Part shown: positions 42,437 through 50,878 of the stretch, in pieces | How positions within the stretch are numbered: the stretch's first letter is position 1 | Layout of the letters: the number at the start of each line of letters is the position of its first letter | Assembly (NCBI GenBank): GCA_039105265.1 | Contig: JAPFFF010000069.1 | Span: forward strand, 124,001 to 188,000 | Origin: Tritrichomonas musculus | Lineage: Eukaryota; Parabasalia; Tritrichomonadida; Tritrichomonadidae | Length of the DNA: 64,000 nt | Direction of reading: 5' to 3' | Notes under the pieces: generated by a model | Told to the model about the DNA's origin: nothing | The model's input: only the letters and a program-made list of their open reading frames with translations | Databases searched by the model: none | Position numbers and translations under genes: made by a program

Positions 42437-42690
42437 AAGGGAAAACCCCTACCATTTTTTTTTCACCTAATTTTGACCTATGAGGCTGTCAAAAAGTTTT
42501 TTTAAAATTTTATTTTTTGTTATAGAAAGGGATATACTTTATTATATTTTAATAATAATTATAAAAAAATCCAATTAAGTAATATGTATTATAATATAAA
42601 AAAAATATTTCTTCTTTTATAAGATAATTATATTTTATTCAATTTTTGTTGCACTTTTTTACTATAAAAAATGGTATGGGGGTTTTCCTT
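42437..42690. mobile_element. MITE with AAGGGAAAACCCC termini
   Basis: The left end, AGGGAAAACCCCTACCATTT (42438 on), is matched by the inverted right end AAATGGTATGGGGGTTTTCC (to about 42690), with two small differences. The element is about 254 bases with no coding sequence. No convincing target duplication was found, so the class is unknown. Confidence 0.6.
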
Positions 42691-42866
42691 TGGTAGGTAG
42701 GTTTTTCTTTAGACTATAATCAAAATATTTGAGCATTTACAAATTTTGTTTTTTTAATCCTATATTTCAAATTGAGAGTTTTTTATATAATCAAACAAGA
42801 TTCTGTCATTAATATATATTAATATATATCTAATATATTGAGGCTTTTAAGTCATCATTAAATTAT

Positions 42867-42960
42867 CATACCTCCTAGCGGGCGTCGAGCGAGGCTGAGT
42901 GAAGCGAAGCCGAGTCGAGAAACCGAAGCTGGGGGTAAGAATCGGTAAATATTTTGTAAC
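42867..42960. ncRNA. GC-rich structured core, copy B
   Basis: This 94-base GC-rich block shares its 5' and 3' conserved blocks with 32580-32691, but its middle differs. Instead of CTAACGAC/GTCGTTAG it has GGCT (42893-42896) facing AGCC (42908-42911). The closing region again offers ACC/GGT pairing. Unlike copy A, it has no visible long inverted arms. It may be a structured RNA or a solo core of a mobile element. Confidence 0.35.
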
Positions 42961-43234
42961 ATAAAAAGATTTTTTTTTTTTAGCTATTTTATTATGATTA
43001 TTTTTTCTGAAAAAAATCCACTTTTTGAATGTCCTTCAGAATTTTTAATTAAACTTTTTGATAAATATATGATCTCGGTAATTGATATCAAGTTTACAAT
43101 TATTTTTATATCACATTTCATATCTGATATCATGATAATGGATAATCTCGATATCAGATTTTTAAACTGATTATCATATGTAAAAAAGTGACGTTTTCGA
43201 TATCGATTCTCAAAATAACAAGCCTACTTGGACT
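42961..43234. other. Intergenic
   Basis: A/T-rich sequence with several partly palindromic GATATC/TGATATCA motifs (43080-43205). No gene is supported. Confidence 0.35.
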
Positions 43235-43447
43235 TCATTTAAAACTTGAAGGATTTTTATTAAAAAATGCTGGAACTGTAATGAGAGCTCTATGAATTTC
43301 TTTACCTACGTAATTTTGAGCAATGTCTTTGATTGATTTTAAAATTTCTGAATCCAAATAATCTATCAGGATATTTTTTAATAATGAATTGATCATTGTT
43401 TCTGATAACATTAAATGTAAAATTGCAAAAATTATATTTATTTTCAA
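43235..43447 (-). pseudogene. Hsp70 fragment
   Basis: The last third of this 70-codon stretch reads IKDIAQNYVGKEIHRALITV then PAFFN. This is the ATPase-domain sequence of Hsp70 around residues 125-150 (compare MKEIAEAYLG...AVITVPAYFND). The flanks do not continue the protein: it stops soon after, and the N-terminal side is unlike Hsp70. It is a small relic of a chaperone gene. Confidence 0.7.
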
Positions 43448-43799
43448 ATCTTATTAACTTTTTAATTGTATAAAATAAAGGTTGTCAAGCGAAACATTTT
43501 TCTATAAAATAGAAAAATATTTTTACATAAATTTTTGTACTAAGATAAAAATATAATTTAGCAATAAAATTGATTTTTTAAGCATACATTCTTGAGATAT
43601 TCATAGAATAAAATAGTTCTGAAAATTTGAATAGTTTCTCAATTTTAAAAAAATATAAATCGTTTTTTCTCAAAACTATACTTATATTTTATGAAAAAAA
43701 TATATTAATAGATATAAATATTAATAATGTTTTTAATAAAATAAAAAGTTATATCAAAAATATAATTAACTTCAGAAATTTTATAAATTTGATTAAATA
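43448..43799. other. Intergenic, AT-rich
   Basis: This is the 3' flank of the P-element-like gene. No feature is supported. Confidence 0.35.
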
Positions 43800-45965
43800 T
43801 CATTTGTTATCACCATATTCTTCTTCCTCTTCTTCCTCTTCTTCCTCTTCTTCCTCTTCTTCCTCTTCTTCTTCAGCATTTTTTTTATTTGAAGAATTTA
43901 TGAGCCTAGCAATAATTTTTACACCTGAAACTGGATTGACACATTTTTCGGGATCAGGATAGTGAATATCAATGTTTTCTAACCATTTTCCTAAATCATT
44001 AAATTCTAAATTAGATTCTTCTTCTGATTCAATTATTTTTAATTCGGCAAATAAATTCAACGCCTTAGTATAAGCTTCATTTGCAATCAATGAAAATTCT
44101 TCATCATCTTCAATGAATTCATTAATTACGACACCTGCTAAATTTGCTCGATTATTAATTACAGGCGAAATATCTAAATCATCTAGAAATTCTTGAGCAA
44201 TAACAGTTTTGCAAACAGTTTTATAAAATTTTTCCCATCCATCGATACCGTTTGAAAAACCTCGAATTAAACCGAAAAAAAATTCGAGGCAATGCGTGCC
44301 AAGTCTGTCGAGGCAAAGTGGATCAAATTTTAGATAAATTGCTATTAAAATGGATAAAATTGAGTTCATTAATCTTATTAATGAAATTTGTGAAAAAAAT
44401 GAACAAAATTTTTTGTCACTTTTTCTCTCACTTATAATCTTTTTGTTTCTTGTTTTGACAATTGAAAAGTGAAAATAAATTAACCAAAAACTTAAACACA
44501 AAGAATAAACCCTCTCTCGAATTGGTAAAGTTGGTGATCTCATTGAAAGGTGAATAAGAGATAAAGGAAGAAGAGCCATTACTAACTTAAAATCATTTTT
44601 TTCTAAGAGCTTTTTAATATTTGAAATATTAAACATTTGAAGAGCATAAATATCTCTCATTGAACCCAATAATGATTTATCTTTTAAATAAATATTGTTT
44701 TTTCCTAAAGCATTTTCTAAATCATTTAAAGAAAATGTAATTTTACCAGTTTTATCTAATGAGATTTTATTTCTGAGAAAATGTGATCGTTGATTTTTGA
44801 AAATATGTAAATAATCTCCGTTTGGTATGTTAAAATGGTCTTTTAATAGCATTATTATACCAAATAAATCATGATTTTTCAATAAATTTTCATAAATTTT
44901 AAAGAATGATTTATGTATTTGATTATAACAACGATCACCATCGAAAGACAAAAATTTGACTAAAAAATTATTATTTTGCAATTCATCGCTTGTTTTCAAT
45001 AAAATTTTTACAATTTCTTTATTCCCAATTCCTTTTGGATGCTCTACAAGTCGTGCAGGAATGCAGCGGTCTCCAGAAATGATTGGTTGTATGTATATAG
45101 TGAAAGAATATAAATTACCAGTTTTCTTTGGTAAATATTTGCTTGTAGTTGTTACGCATACTGCATCAATAGATAAAACTATTGGAAATTTGTATGGTGA
45201 ATTTAATGACCTTCTTATCGTTGGATGGTTAATTTGATCTATTTTACCATTTTTTAATGCATTTAAATATTGATTTAATTGAGGATTTACATGCTTGTAT
45301 ATTGTTTGTCGAGATGGAAATGGTAAGTAAACTCTTAAAAGCTGATAAGCACTAGAAGAAAAACGTAATAATAAAAAAAAATATTTAATTAAGTCACTAC
45401 TAAACGTTCTCTCATTTTCTTCAATATTATAAAGGTCAATTAATTCTTGAAATATTATATTATATTGAAATTTTAATTTTGAATAATCTTTATTTGCCAT
45501 TTCATTAGAATCTATTTTTTTATTCATTTTACAAATTTTAGCATTTATTTCCCAGAAACTTTGTTTTTCTTTTGAAATTTCTTTTTTTTCAGCTGATTGT
45601 TTTTGAAGCATATGTCCAAATTCACTATTACCTGTTCTAGCATAAAAACTTTTTTGCATTTCTGCTATTTCTGAAAAAGTTTGCTTTTGAACTTTTGTAA
45701 TATCATTTAATAATTGATGACACTCACTAAAACTACTACTTAGCTCATTTATTATTTCTTCTTGCTCTTTTATAGTTTGAATTAGGCTGCTATTTTCCGA
45801 TTCTAATTCTTTGATTCTGTAATTTAAATCATTAATTTCTTCATCTTTCAAATTCAATGAATGTTTTAATCTTATATATCGATCTTTTATTTTATTGATA
45901 TCACTTGATTTAGGCTCGCTATTTTCTTCTGTCGAATTAGAGTTTGCTTCTTTGTTACTCATCAT
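43800..45965 (-). CDS. P-element/THAP9-like transposase gene
   Basis: The protein has about 721 residues from the ATG at 45965; the earlier TTG at 45992 is not favoured and a second ATG follows at once. Residues about 20-105 form a coiled coil. The rest resembles the P-element/THAP9 transposase: LPFPSRQTIYKHV (about 210-225), an Asp in LSIDAV (about 262), FDGDR (about 340), a DYLHIFKNQRSHFL helix (about 388), and GTHCLEFFFGLIRG (about 553-566, compare the family's LENFFGQIR). No THAP zinc finger is seen. The C-terminus is a poly-Glu run. It is open along its whole length and has no obvious terminal repeats, so it may be domesticated. The family assignment is tentative. Confidence 0.65.
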   Translation of the reverse strand: MMSNKEANSNSTEENSEPKSSDINKIKDRYIRLKHSLNLKDEEINDLNYRIKELESENSSLIQTIKEQEEIINELSSSFSECHQLLNDITKVQKQTFSEIAEMQKSFYARTGNSEFGHMLQKQSAEKKEISKEKQSFWEINAKICKMNKKIDSNEMANKDYSKLKFQYNIIFQELIDLYNIEENERTFSSDLIKYFFLLLRFSSSAYQLLRVYLPFPSRQTIYKHVNPQLNQYLNALKNGKIDQINHPTIRRSLNSPYKFPIVLSIDAVCVTTTSKYLPKKTGNLYSFTIYIQPIISGDRCIPARLVEHPKGIGNKEIVKILLKTSDELQNNNFLVKFLSFDGDRCYNQIHKSFFKIYENLLKNHDLFGIIMLLKDHFNIPNGDYLHIFKNQRSHFLRNKISLDKTGKITFSLNDLENALGKNNIYLKDKSLLGSMRDIYALQMFNISNIKKLLEKNDFKLVMALLPLSLIHLSMRSPTLPIRERVYSLCLSFWLIYFHFSIVKTRNKKIISERKSDKKFCSFFSQISLIRLMNSILSILIAIYLKFDPLCLDRLGTHCLEFFFGLIRGFSNGIDGWEKFYKTVCKTVIAQEFLDDLDISPVINNRANLAGVVINEFIEDDEEFSLIANEAYTKALNLFAELKIIESEEESNLEFNDLGKWLENIDIHYPDPEKCVNPVSGVKIIARLINSSNKKNAEEEEEEEEEEEEEEEEEEEYGDNK
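43812..43873 (-). repeat. Poly-Glu microsatellite
   Basis: A 9-base unit, TTCTTCCTC, is repeated about six times and encodes 19 consecutive glutamates at the C-terminus of the transposase-like protein. Confidence 0.9.
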
Positions 45966-46646
45966 AAATTTACAAAATTTATTTCTTATCAATTTTCATA
46001 ATAAGCATTGAAAAAGTGGCATCCAACAAATAGAATTGTTTTATCTTAAAATTGTATGCTTCGATTTTTTAAAAAATATTAAAAATAATTTTTACCTTAA
46101 ATAAAATTTAAATTTCAATATATGAAAAAAAAAATTATAGACGATTTATAGAAAAATAATTGTGAGGAAAACGATCATTTATATTTTTTTTTATATCTCA
46201 ATAATTTAATATATATTTCTAAAAATTATATATTTTTTATTTTATAAATACTTCATAATATATAAATTCCTAATATATATTATAAAATAATATTTATTTT
46301 TCAAAAAATATTTATTTATATCAAAATCCGTTTTTTTTGAAACTTTCGCGCTTTACAACATTTTATAAAATGTATTTTGGTTATTTAAATTCATTTGCTG
46401 TTTTTCTAGTTCACCATTAATTATATTATTTATTAATAAAAAATACAGAAGCAACAATTAAAATTTGTTCATCATAAATGTTGCTGTTTCCATTGTCAAT
46501 TCCTTTACAAGTTTTGTGATTTACTGTTTGTTATTTATTAAAAGTTCATGCTGTATGAATTACCATCTTGTTTTTCAAAAGATTAATATTCAATATAATA
46601 AAACAACTATTTATTTCTTTAATTTTTTATAATTTGTGTATAAAAT
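45966..46646. other. Intergenic, AT-rich
   Basis: This lies between two co-oriented genes. It is A/T-rich with TATA-like runs (46150-46320). No gene is supported. Confidence 0.35.
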
Positions 46647-49343
46647 TTATTGTTTGAGTTGATTTCTAGCCATAAACTTTTGAAGCAATTCCAAGATTTC
46701 GTTGGATTTATTTTCAGTGGCAATTTCTAAAGTTGATTTACTAGAATGAGATGCAAAAAATAAACATATAAATGATTCAATTGCATAGAAGAATATTAAA
46801 TACTTGCTTAATTTAATGATTCTTTTATGTGATGAAGTTTTACATCTAGCATTCACATCAATGTTATTGAAAGATAATAAAAGCTCAACAATTTCAGCAT
46901 TATCAATTTCAGCAGCCATATTTAAAGCAGTTTTGCTTGTAGATAATTCTTCTATAGAGTTATGTGAAAAATTGTAATTGCATGTTTTATATTCATAATT
47001 AACATTAATGTTTTTGTTTTCCAACAAAAGTTTAGCATTTCCGAAATTATTTTTTTCAATAGCTATTTGTAATGGTGATTTGTCTTCATAACATTTGCAT
47101 AATAATGATGATAATAATTCAATAATTGCAAATGATATGCCTAAAATTTCGCAAAAGCTTAACAATTGGGAGAATGATGATAATGAAATAATTTCTGATT
47201 TTACTAATTTTTCACATGTTGAACCAATAAAATCATGTACTTTTTTTGGTAGTATCAATCCAATTAATATCCCAATCGCAAATAGTTTAATGACCTTAAA
47301 TTTGTTTTGATATAATTTGATGAGAACAAACAGGCATCCAAATGCTATACATATTTTATTGGAAACAAGTGAAAGAAATAAAAATAAAAAAAGTATATCA
47401 GTTATAACTCTTGGTGATGAATATTTGTAAGCAATATTTACATCGATATTTAGATTTGCTAATAGATTTTTAACAATCTCATCATCATTATTTTTAAGTG
47501 CAAAAGTTAATGCTGTTTCTTTTCTTTTACCATCAATATAATCTTTATACATAGCATTTACATCGATATCTTTTTTTAAGAGCAACATATTTACTATTTC
47601 GGTATTTCTATTTGAACATGCTAAAATTAATACTGTAAACTCATTGTACAAATATTCTATTGAATTATCAGATATCGATACAATATTTAAAAGAGAGAGC
47701 AATGAATATTGATAACCAAGAATATCTCTTAATTTACTTAATATATCATCAATGGCCAATAACAATAATGTTATTGATGATGTTATAAAAAAAGATGATA
47801 TCATAGAAAGTATTAGAGATATAAAAAACATTATTATGAAATCATGATAATTTAACGCTTGATTAGTATATGCAGTTACTGTGGATCGAATATTGTAATT
47901 AACATCTATATCGTCATTTGACAATAGAATTTTAGCAATTTTATTGTTATTTTGATATATTGCATTATACAAAGCAGTAGCTTCATTGTTTTCGCATTGG
48001 TTAATATGTCCTTCATTATTATTTTGGATTACTTTTTTGTTAAGTATTTCTGGTGTAATGTTTTTCATCAATCTTTCAACAAAAAATGTATAATCGTATG
48101 TACACAAATCAATGAAATTTGAATAGTTAATGAACTTTGTTTTTATATATTCAAAGTTATAAGACTGTAAATAAATAGTCAAATAATCATTGTTTCCATC
48201 ATCATTATCATTGTAATTATCATTGTTATCATTGTTATTATCATTGTTATCATTGTTATTATCATTGTTATCATTGTTATTATCATTGTTATCATTGTTA
48301 TTATCATTGTTATCATTGTTATTATTGTTATTATTGTTATTATTGTTATTATTGTTATTATTGTTATCATTGTTATTATTGTTATCATTGTTATTATTGT
48401 TGTTAGTATCATTATTATTGTTTTCTTCTTGGATGATGATATATTTATCATAAATATAATTTGCGATATCATTATTGTGGCATTTAATAGATTCAATGAA
48501 ATAATTCTTATACGAATCTTTTTCTAAAGTGTCACCATTTTCTTCAAGAATTTGCAAAATTTCCAAATTTCGACCGTGAATTGCATAAGGCCATAACGAT
48601 TCTGTTAGTTTCACTCCATTTACAAGTAAGTATTTGAAAATTTGAATTGATCCGAAAAAAGCAGCGTACTCAATCAATTTTGGATTTTTTCCTTTTAAAA
48701 AAGAATTTGTTTCAAACAATGAAAACTTAATTTCATAAGAAAGAGGCATATTATTTTGTGAAACGTAAATTATAAATTGATCAATTGAGTCATTTCGAAT
48801 AAGTTTACATATATATGAATGATTTTCTCCATTCTCGCGGTTTTTTAAAAAATCATCTGTTATGCTGGCCTCAATTGCAATTGTTAGATTTTTGTTATAA
48901 TTATGAATGCTAAGAAAATCTTTAACTTCTGGGTAAAAATAAGTTATATCATCAAAATTTGTTATATATCTCATCACAAATTTGTCAATTTTTAAGATAT
49001 CGGAATTAAGAAGAAATAATAAAAGTCTTTTATCATTTTTGAAAATAGTAAAAATTTCGCTGTTTTGAAAATTATTTAAAATATCTTTTTTATAATCTAA
49101 GATAACTTCTTCCAAAATTCTGAGATTTGCATGATTTTGATGGTGATTTTCGTATATTATTGATAATAAATGGAGAAATGACCTAAAAATATCATTGTTG
49201 CTTGAAATTTTATATTTTTTTAAATTTAAAATTAATTCTTCTGGAGATTCAATGCCACCTTCTGCATTGATGGTATTAATAATTTCGCTTTGTATTTTTC
49301 TCATTTTATCTATGTACCTATCAATGTATTTTGTTGAACTCAT
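46647..49343 (-). CDS. DUF3447/ankyrin protein with internal membrane segments
   Basis: This 898-residue protein is related to the one at 2923-5388 over its N-terminal half (SYICKLIRNDSIDQF and LIEYAAFFGSIQIFKYL, DUF3447 about 170-300). An Asn/Asp run covers about 309-385. Ankyrin repeats follow, but four hydrophobic stretches are inserted between them: about 498-535, 646-701, 721-751 and 846-866. Each sits after an IDVN-type repeat end and before the next TAL/APL-type start. The protein would therefore be membrane-bound, with ankyrin units in the loops. An Inr-like TCATT precedes the ATG at 49343. The relative at 2923 lacks the hydrophobic segments. Function is unknown. Confidence 0.85.
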   Translation of the reverse strand: MSSTKYIDRYIDKMRKIQSEIINTINAEGGIESPEELILNLKKYKISSNNDIFRSFLHLLSIIYENHHQNHANLRILEEVILDYKKDILNNFQNSEIFTIFKNDKRLLLFLLNSDILKIDKFVMRYITNFDDITYFYPEVKDFLSIHNYNKNLTIAIEASITDDFLKNRENGENHSYICKLIRNDSIDQFIIYVSQNNMPLSYEIKFSLFETNSFLKGKNPKLIEYAAFFGSIQIFKYLLVNGVKLTESLWPYAIHGRNLEILQILEENGDTLEKDSYKNYFIESIKCHNNDIANYIYDKYIIIQEENNNNDTNNNNNNDNNNNNDNNNNNNNNNNNNNNNNNDNNDNNNDNNDNNNDNNDNNNDNNDNNNDNNDNYNDNDDGNNDYLTIYLQSYNFEYIKTKFINYSNFIDLCTYDYTFFVERLMKNITPEILNKKVIQNNNEGHINQCENNEATALYNAIYQNNNKIAKILLSNDDIDVNYNIRSTVTAYTNQALNYHDFIIMFFISLILSMISSFFITSSITLLLLAIDDILSKLRDILGYQYSLLSLLNIVSISDNSIEYLYNEFTVLILACSNRNTEIVNMLLLKKDIDVNAMYKDYIDGKRKETALTFALKNNDDEIVKNLLANLNIDVNIAYKYSSPRVITDILFLFLFLSLVSNKICIAFGCLFVLIKLYQNKFKVIKLFAIGILIGLILPKKVHDFIGSTCEKLVKSEIISLSSFSQLLSFCEILGISFAIIELLSSLLCKCYEDKSPLQIAIEKNNFGNAKLLLENKNINVNYEYKTCNYNFSHNSIEELSTSKTALNMAAEIDNAEIVELLLSFNNIDVNARCKTSSHKRIIKLSKYLIFFYAIESFICLFFASHSSKSTLEIATENKSNEILELLQKFMARNQLKQ
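48205..48415 (-). repeat. Asn/Asp-coding microsatellite
   Basis: About five copies of a 21-base unit containing ATTATCATTGTTATCATTGT are followed by a degenerate run of ATTGTT units. They encode the Asn/Asp tract inside the ankyrin protein. Long Leu/Ser and Met/Ile/Thr frames over it are artefacts of the repeat. Confidence 0.9.
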
Positions 49344-49351
49344 TTTTTCAA

Positions 49352-49356
49352 AATGA
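49352..49356 (-). promoter_or_regulatory. Inr-like TCATT for the membrane ankyrin gene
   Basis: TCATT on the minus strand, 8 bases upstream of the ATG at 49343. Confidence 0.5.
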
Positions 49357-49534
49357 AAATTTTTATGTCAGAATTATAATTGTGACAAAATTTTAAAATT
49401 TTGGAATTTTTAAAAAATTATTTTTTATTTATGAAAATGAAAAGAAAAAAAAAAAATAAGTATTACAGTTTTATAACTTCTTGGCACCTTATTAAAGTTA
49501 TTGAATACGCATACACTCATTTCGCTTTTTTTTT

Positions 49535-49655
49535 TTTTTTTTTTTTTTCTACAAAGTGAAAAAGCATAGGAGTAATCATCGCATTCCGTTGTAATTTCAT
49601 TTGAAAAAATAAATTCTGGAGCGATAAAATATTGTAATGGTGCAATTATTGTCAT
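49535..49655 (-). pseudogene. TKL kinase relic
   Basis: On the minus strand the frame reads LQYFIAPEFIFSNEITTECD then DYSYAF. This is the activation-loop end and helix F of a trichomonad TKL kinase (compare YMAPE...DVYSYA). A poly-T tract follows, and no other part of a kinase is seen. It is a short remnant. Confidence 0.6.
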
Positions 49656-49872
49656 TTACTGAATATATATATATGCATAAAATGAGTTCTTTTTTGAGAT
49701 ATTAATAAAAATAAATTGACAAGGTTTGTTAGGTCCACGCCAAGTCCCAAGTCCACAAAAAGTCCATGAAAAGTGCATTTGTCCCGGACTTTTAACAAGT
49801 CTATGATTTATATAAAATATTTAATTTAAACTTTAAAAAAAAAAAAAACATTTTAATATAATATTAATAATC
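49656..49872. other. Intergenic with repeated AAGTCC motifs
   Basis: Between 49731 and 49800, GTCC occurs six times in a short span (for example GTCCACGCCAAGTCCCAAGT). The pattern may be an end of an unidentified element. No gene is supported. Confidence 0.35.
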
Positions 49873-50401
49873 ATAGGGGTTGCAACGATAGAAAAAAAAG
49901 ACGATTTTTTTTCTTTAACCTATCTTTACAAAAAACATATAAATATATTATAAAAATAATACTTGTTATTTCCATATATTTATTTTTAAGAAATATCTAT
50001 CAGCAGTGGAAATATCACTTTGAATTTTCACAAAGTTCGTTCGATTTTGAAACTTTCGAAAAAAGTAAAAATATAAGATTTTCTGGTATTTTTATTATTT
50101 ATTTTATATATTATTTATTTACAAAACATTATTTTTAACCAACATTGATCAAAAATAGAGATATTTTTAATTCAAATTTCATAAATTTTTTGTTTGATAT
50201 TTCGTTTCAAAAAAATCGAGCGAACCTTGTGAAAAAATCAAAAGTGATATTTCCACTGCTTATAGATATTTTAAAAAACTGAGTAATAATTTATATTTGG
50301 TATTAAGTATAAATGATATTTATTTATTTTTTTAATAAATCCATTAGATATTTTATTTTTCATTCAATTTTCTGCCAAAATCCTATCGTTGTATCCCCTA
50401 T
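49873..50401. mobile_element. Foldback element with ATAGGGG termini, 529 bp
   Basis: The element begins ATAGGGGTTGCAACGATAG and ends CTATCGTTGTATCCCCTAT, inverted with two mismatches. It is flanked by TAATAATC (49865-49872 and 50402-50409) as an 8-base duplication. Inner arms are also inverted copies: AGCAGTGGAAATATCACTTT near 50001 against its inverse near 50250. The ends and duplication length match the element at 38036-38837, suggesting one family. There is no coding sequence. Confidence 0.75.
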
Positions 50402-50461
50402 TAATAATCTATTTAACTAGATATTTGGTTTTTTTAAATTCAATTTTTTGAAAAATTTGAG

Positions 50462-50757
50462 AATTTGACTTTGTTAATACGAAACATGAAGTTACTCCAA
50501 AGAATGCTTTCTTGGATGATTTATTCAACGATATTGAAATTGATTTTGATGATTCAAAAGTTGAATTCATCAAAAATTCTAATTTGATGAACTTTGAAAA
50601 AAATGTTTTTGATACAAATTTAAAGTCAGTTGAAATATCTTTATCTGACTTTTTAATTCCATTCGAAATTCATCCATTCTTTAATAACAATTCTCTTTAT
50701 TCTTATAAAGCAGAGACATTTTTGATAATCAGATATGTTTATGATGAAATAAAATAA
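50462..50757 (+). pseudogene. 3' gene fragment of unknown origin
   Basis: An open frame of about 98 codons, without an ATG at its start, runs to a TAA (DDLFNDIEIDFDDSKVEF and LIIRYVYDEIK at the end). The composition is coding-like, but I do not recognise the family. It follows closely on the foldback element, so it may be the surviving tail of a gene. Confidence 0.35.
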
Positions 50758-50878
50758 AGCACAAATAACGATATTAAGCATTGAAATGATTGTAAAACCT
50801 CAAATGAACAATTGTAAAATATATTCAAAATAAAAAAATCAATTAAAAGCTTTTTATTAAAAAAGACCATTGTCTTTT

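Noticed and set aside
42867-42960. Hammerhead-ribozyme-like bits (CTGAGTGA and GAGAAAC)
   Set aside because: The core has an extra base in the conserved CTGATGA and the stems do not pair in the required order; copy A lacks the motif.
48205-48415. Regular repeat considered as a CRISPR-like array
   Set aside because: It has no unique spacers; it is a simple microsatellite inside a coding gene.
48179-48496. Leu/Ser-rich (plus) and Met/Ile/Thr-rich (minus) frames near the Asn/Asp tract
   Set aside because: They are translations of the same microsatellite in other frames, with no other coding support.
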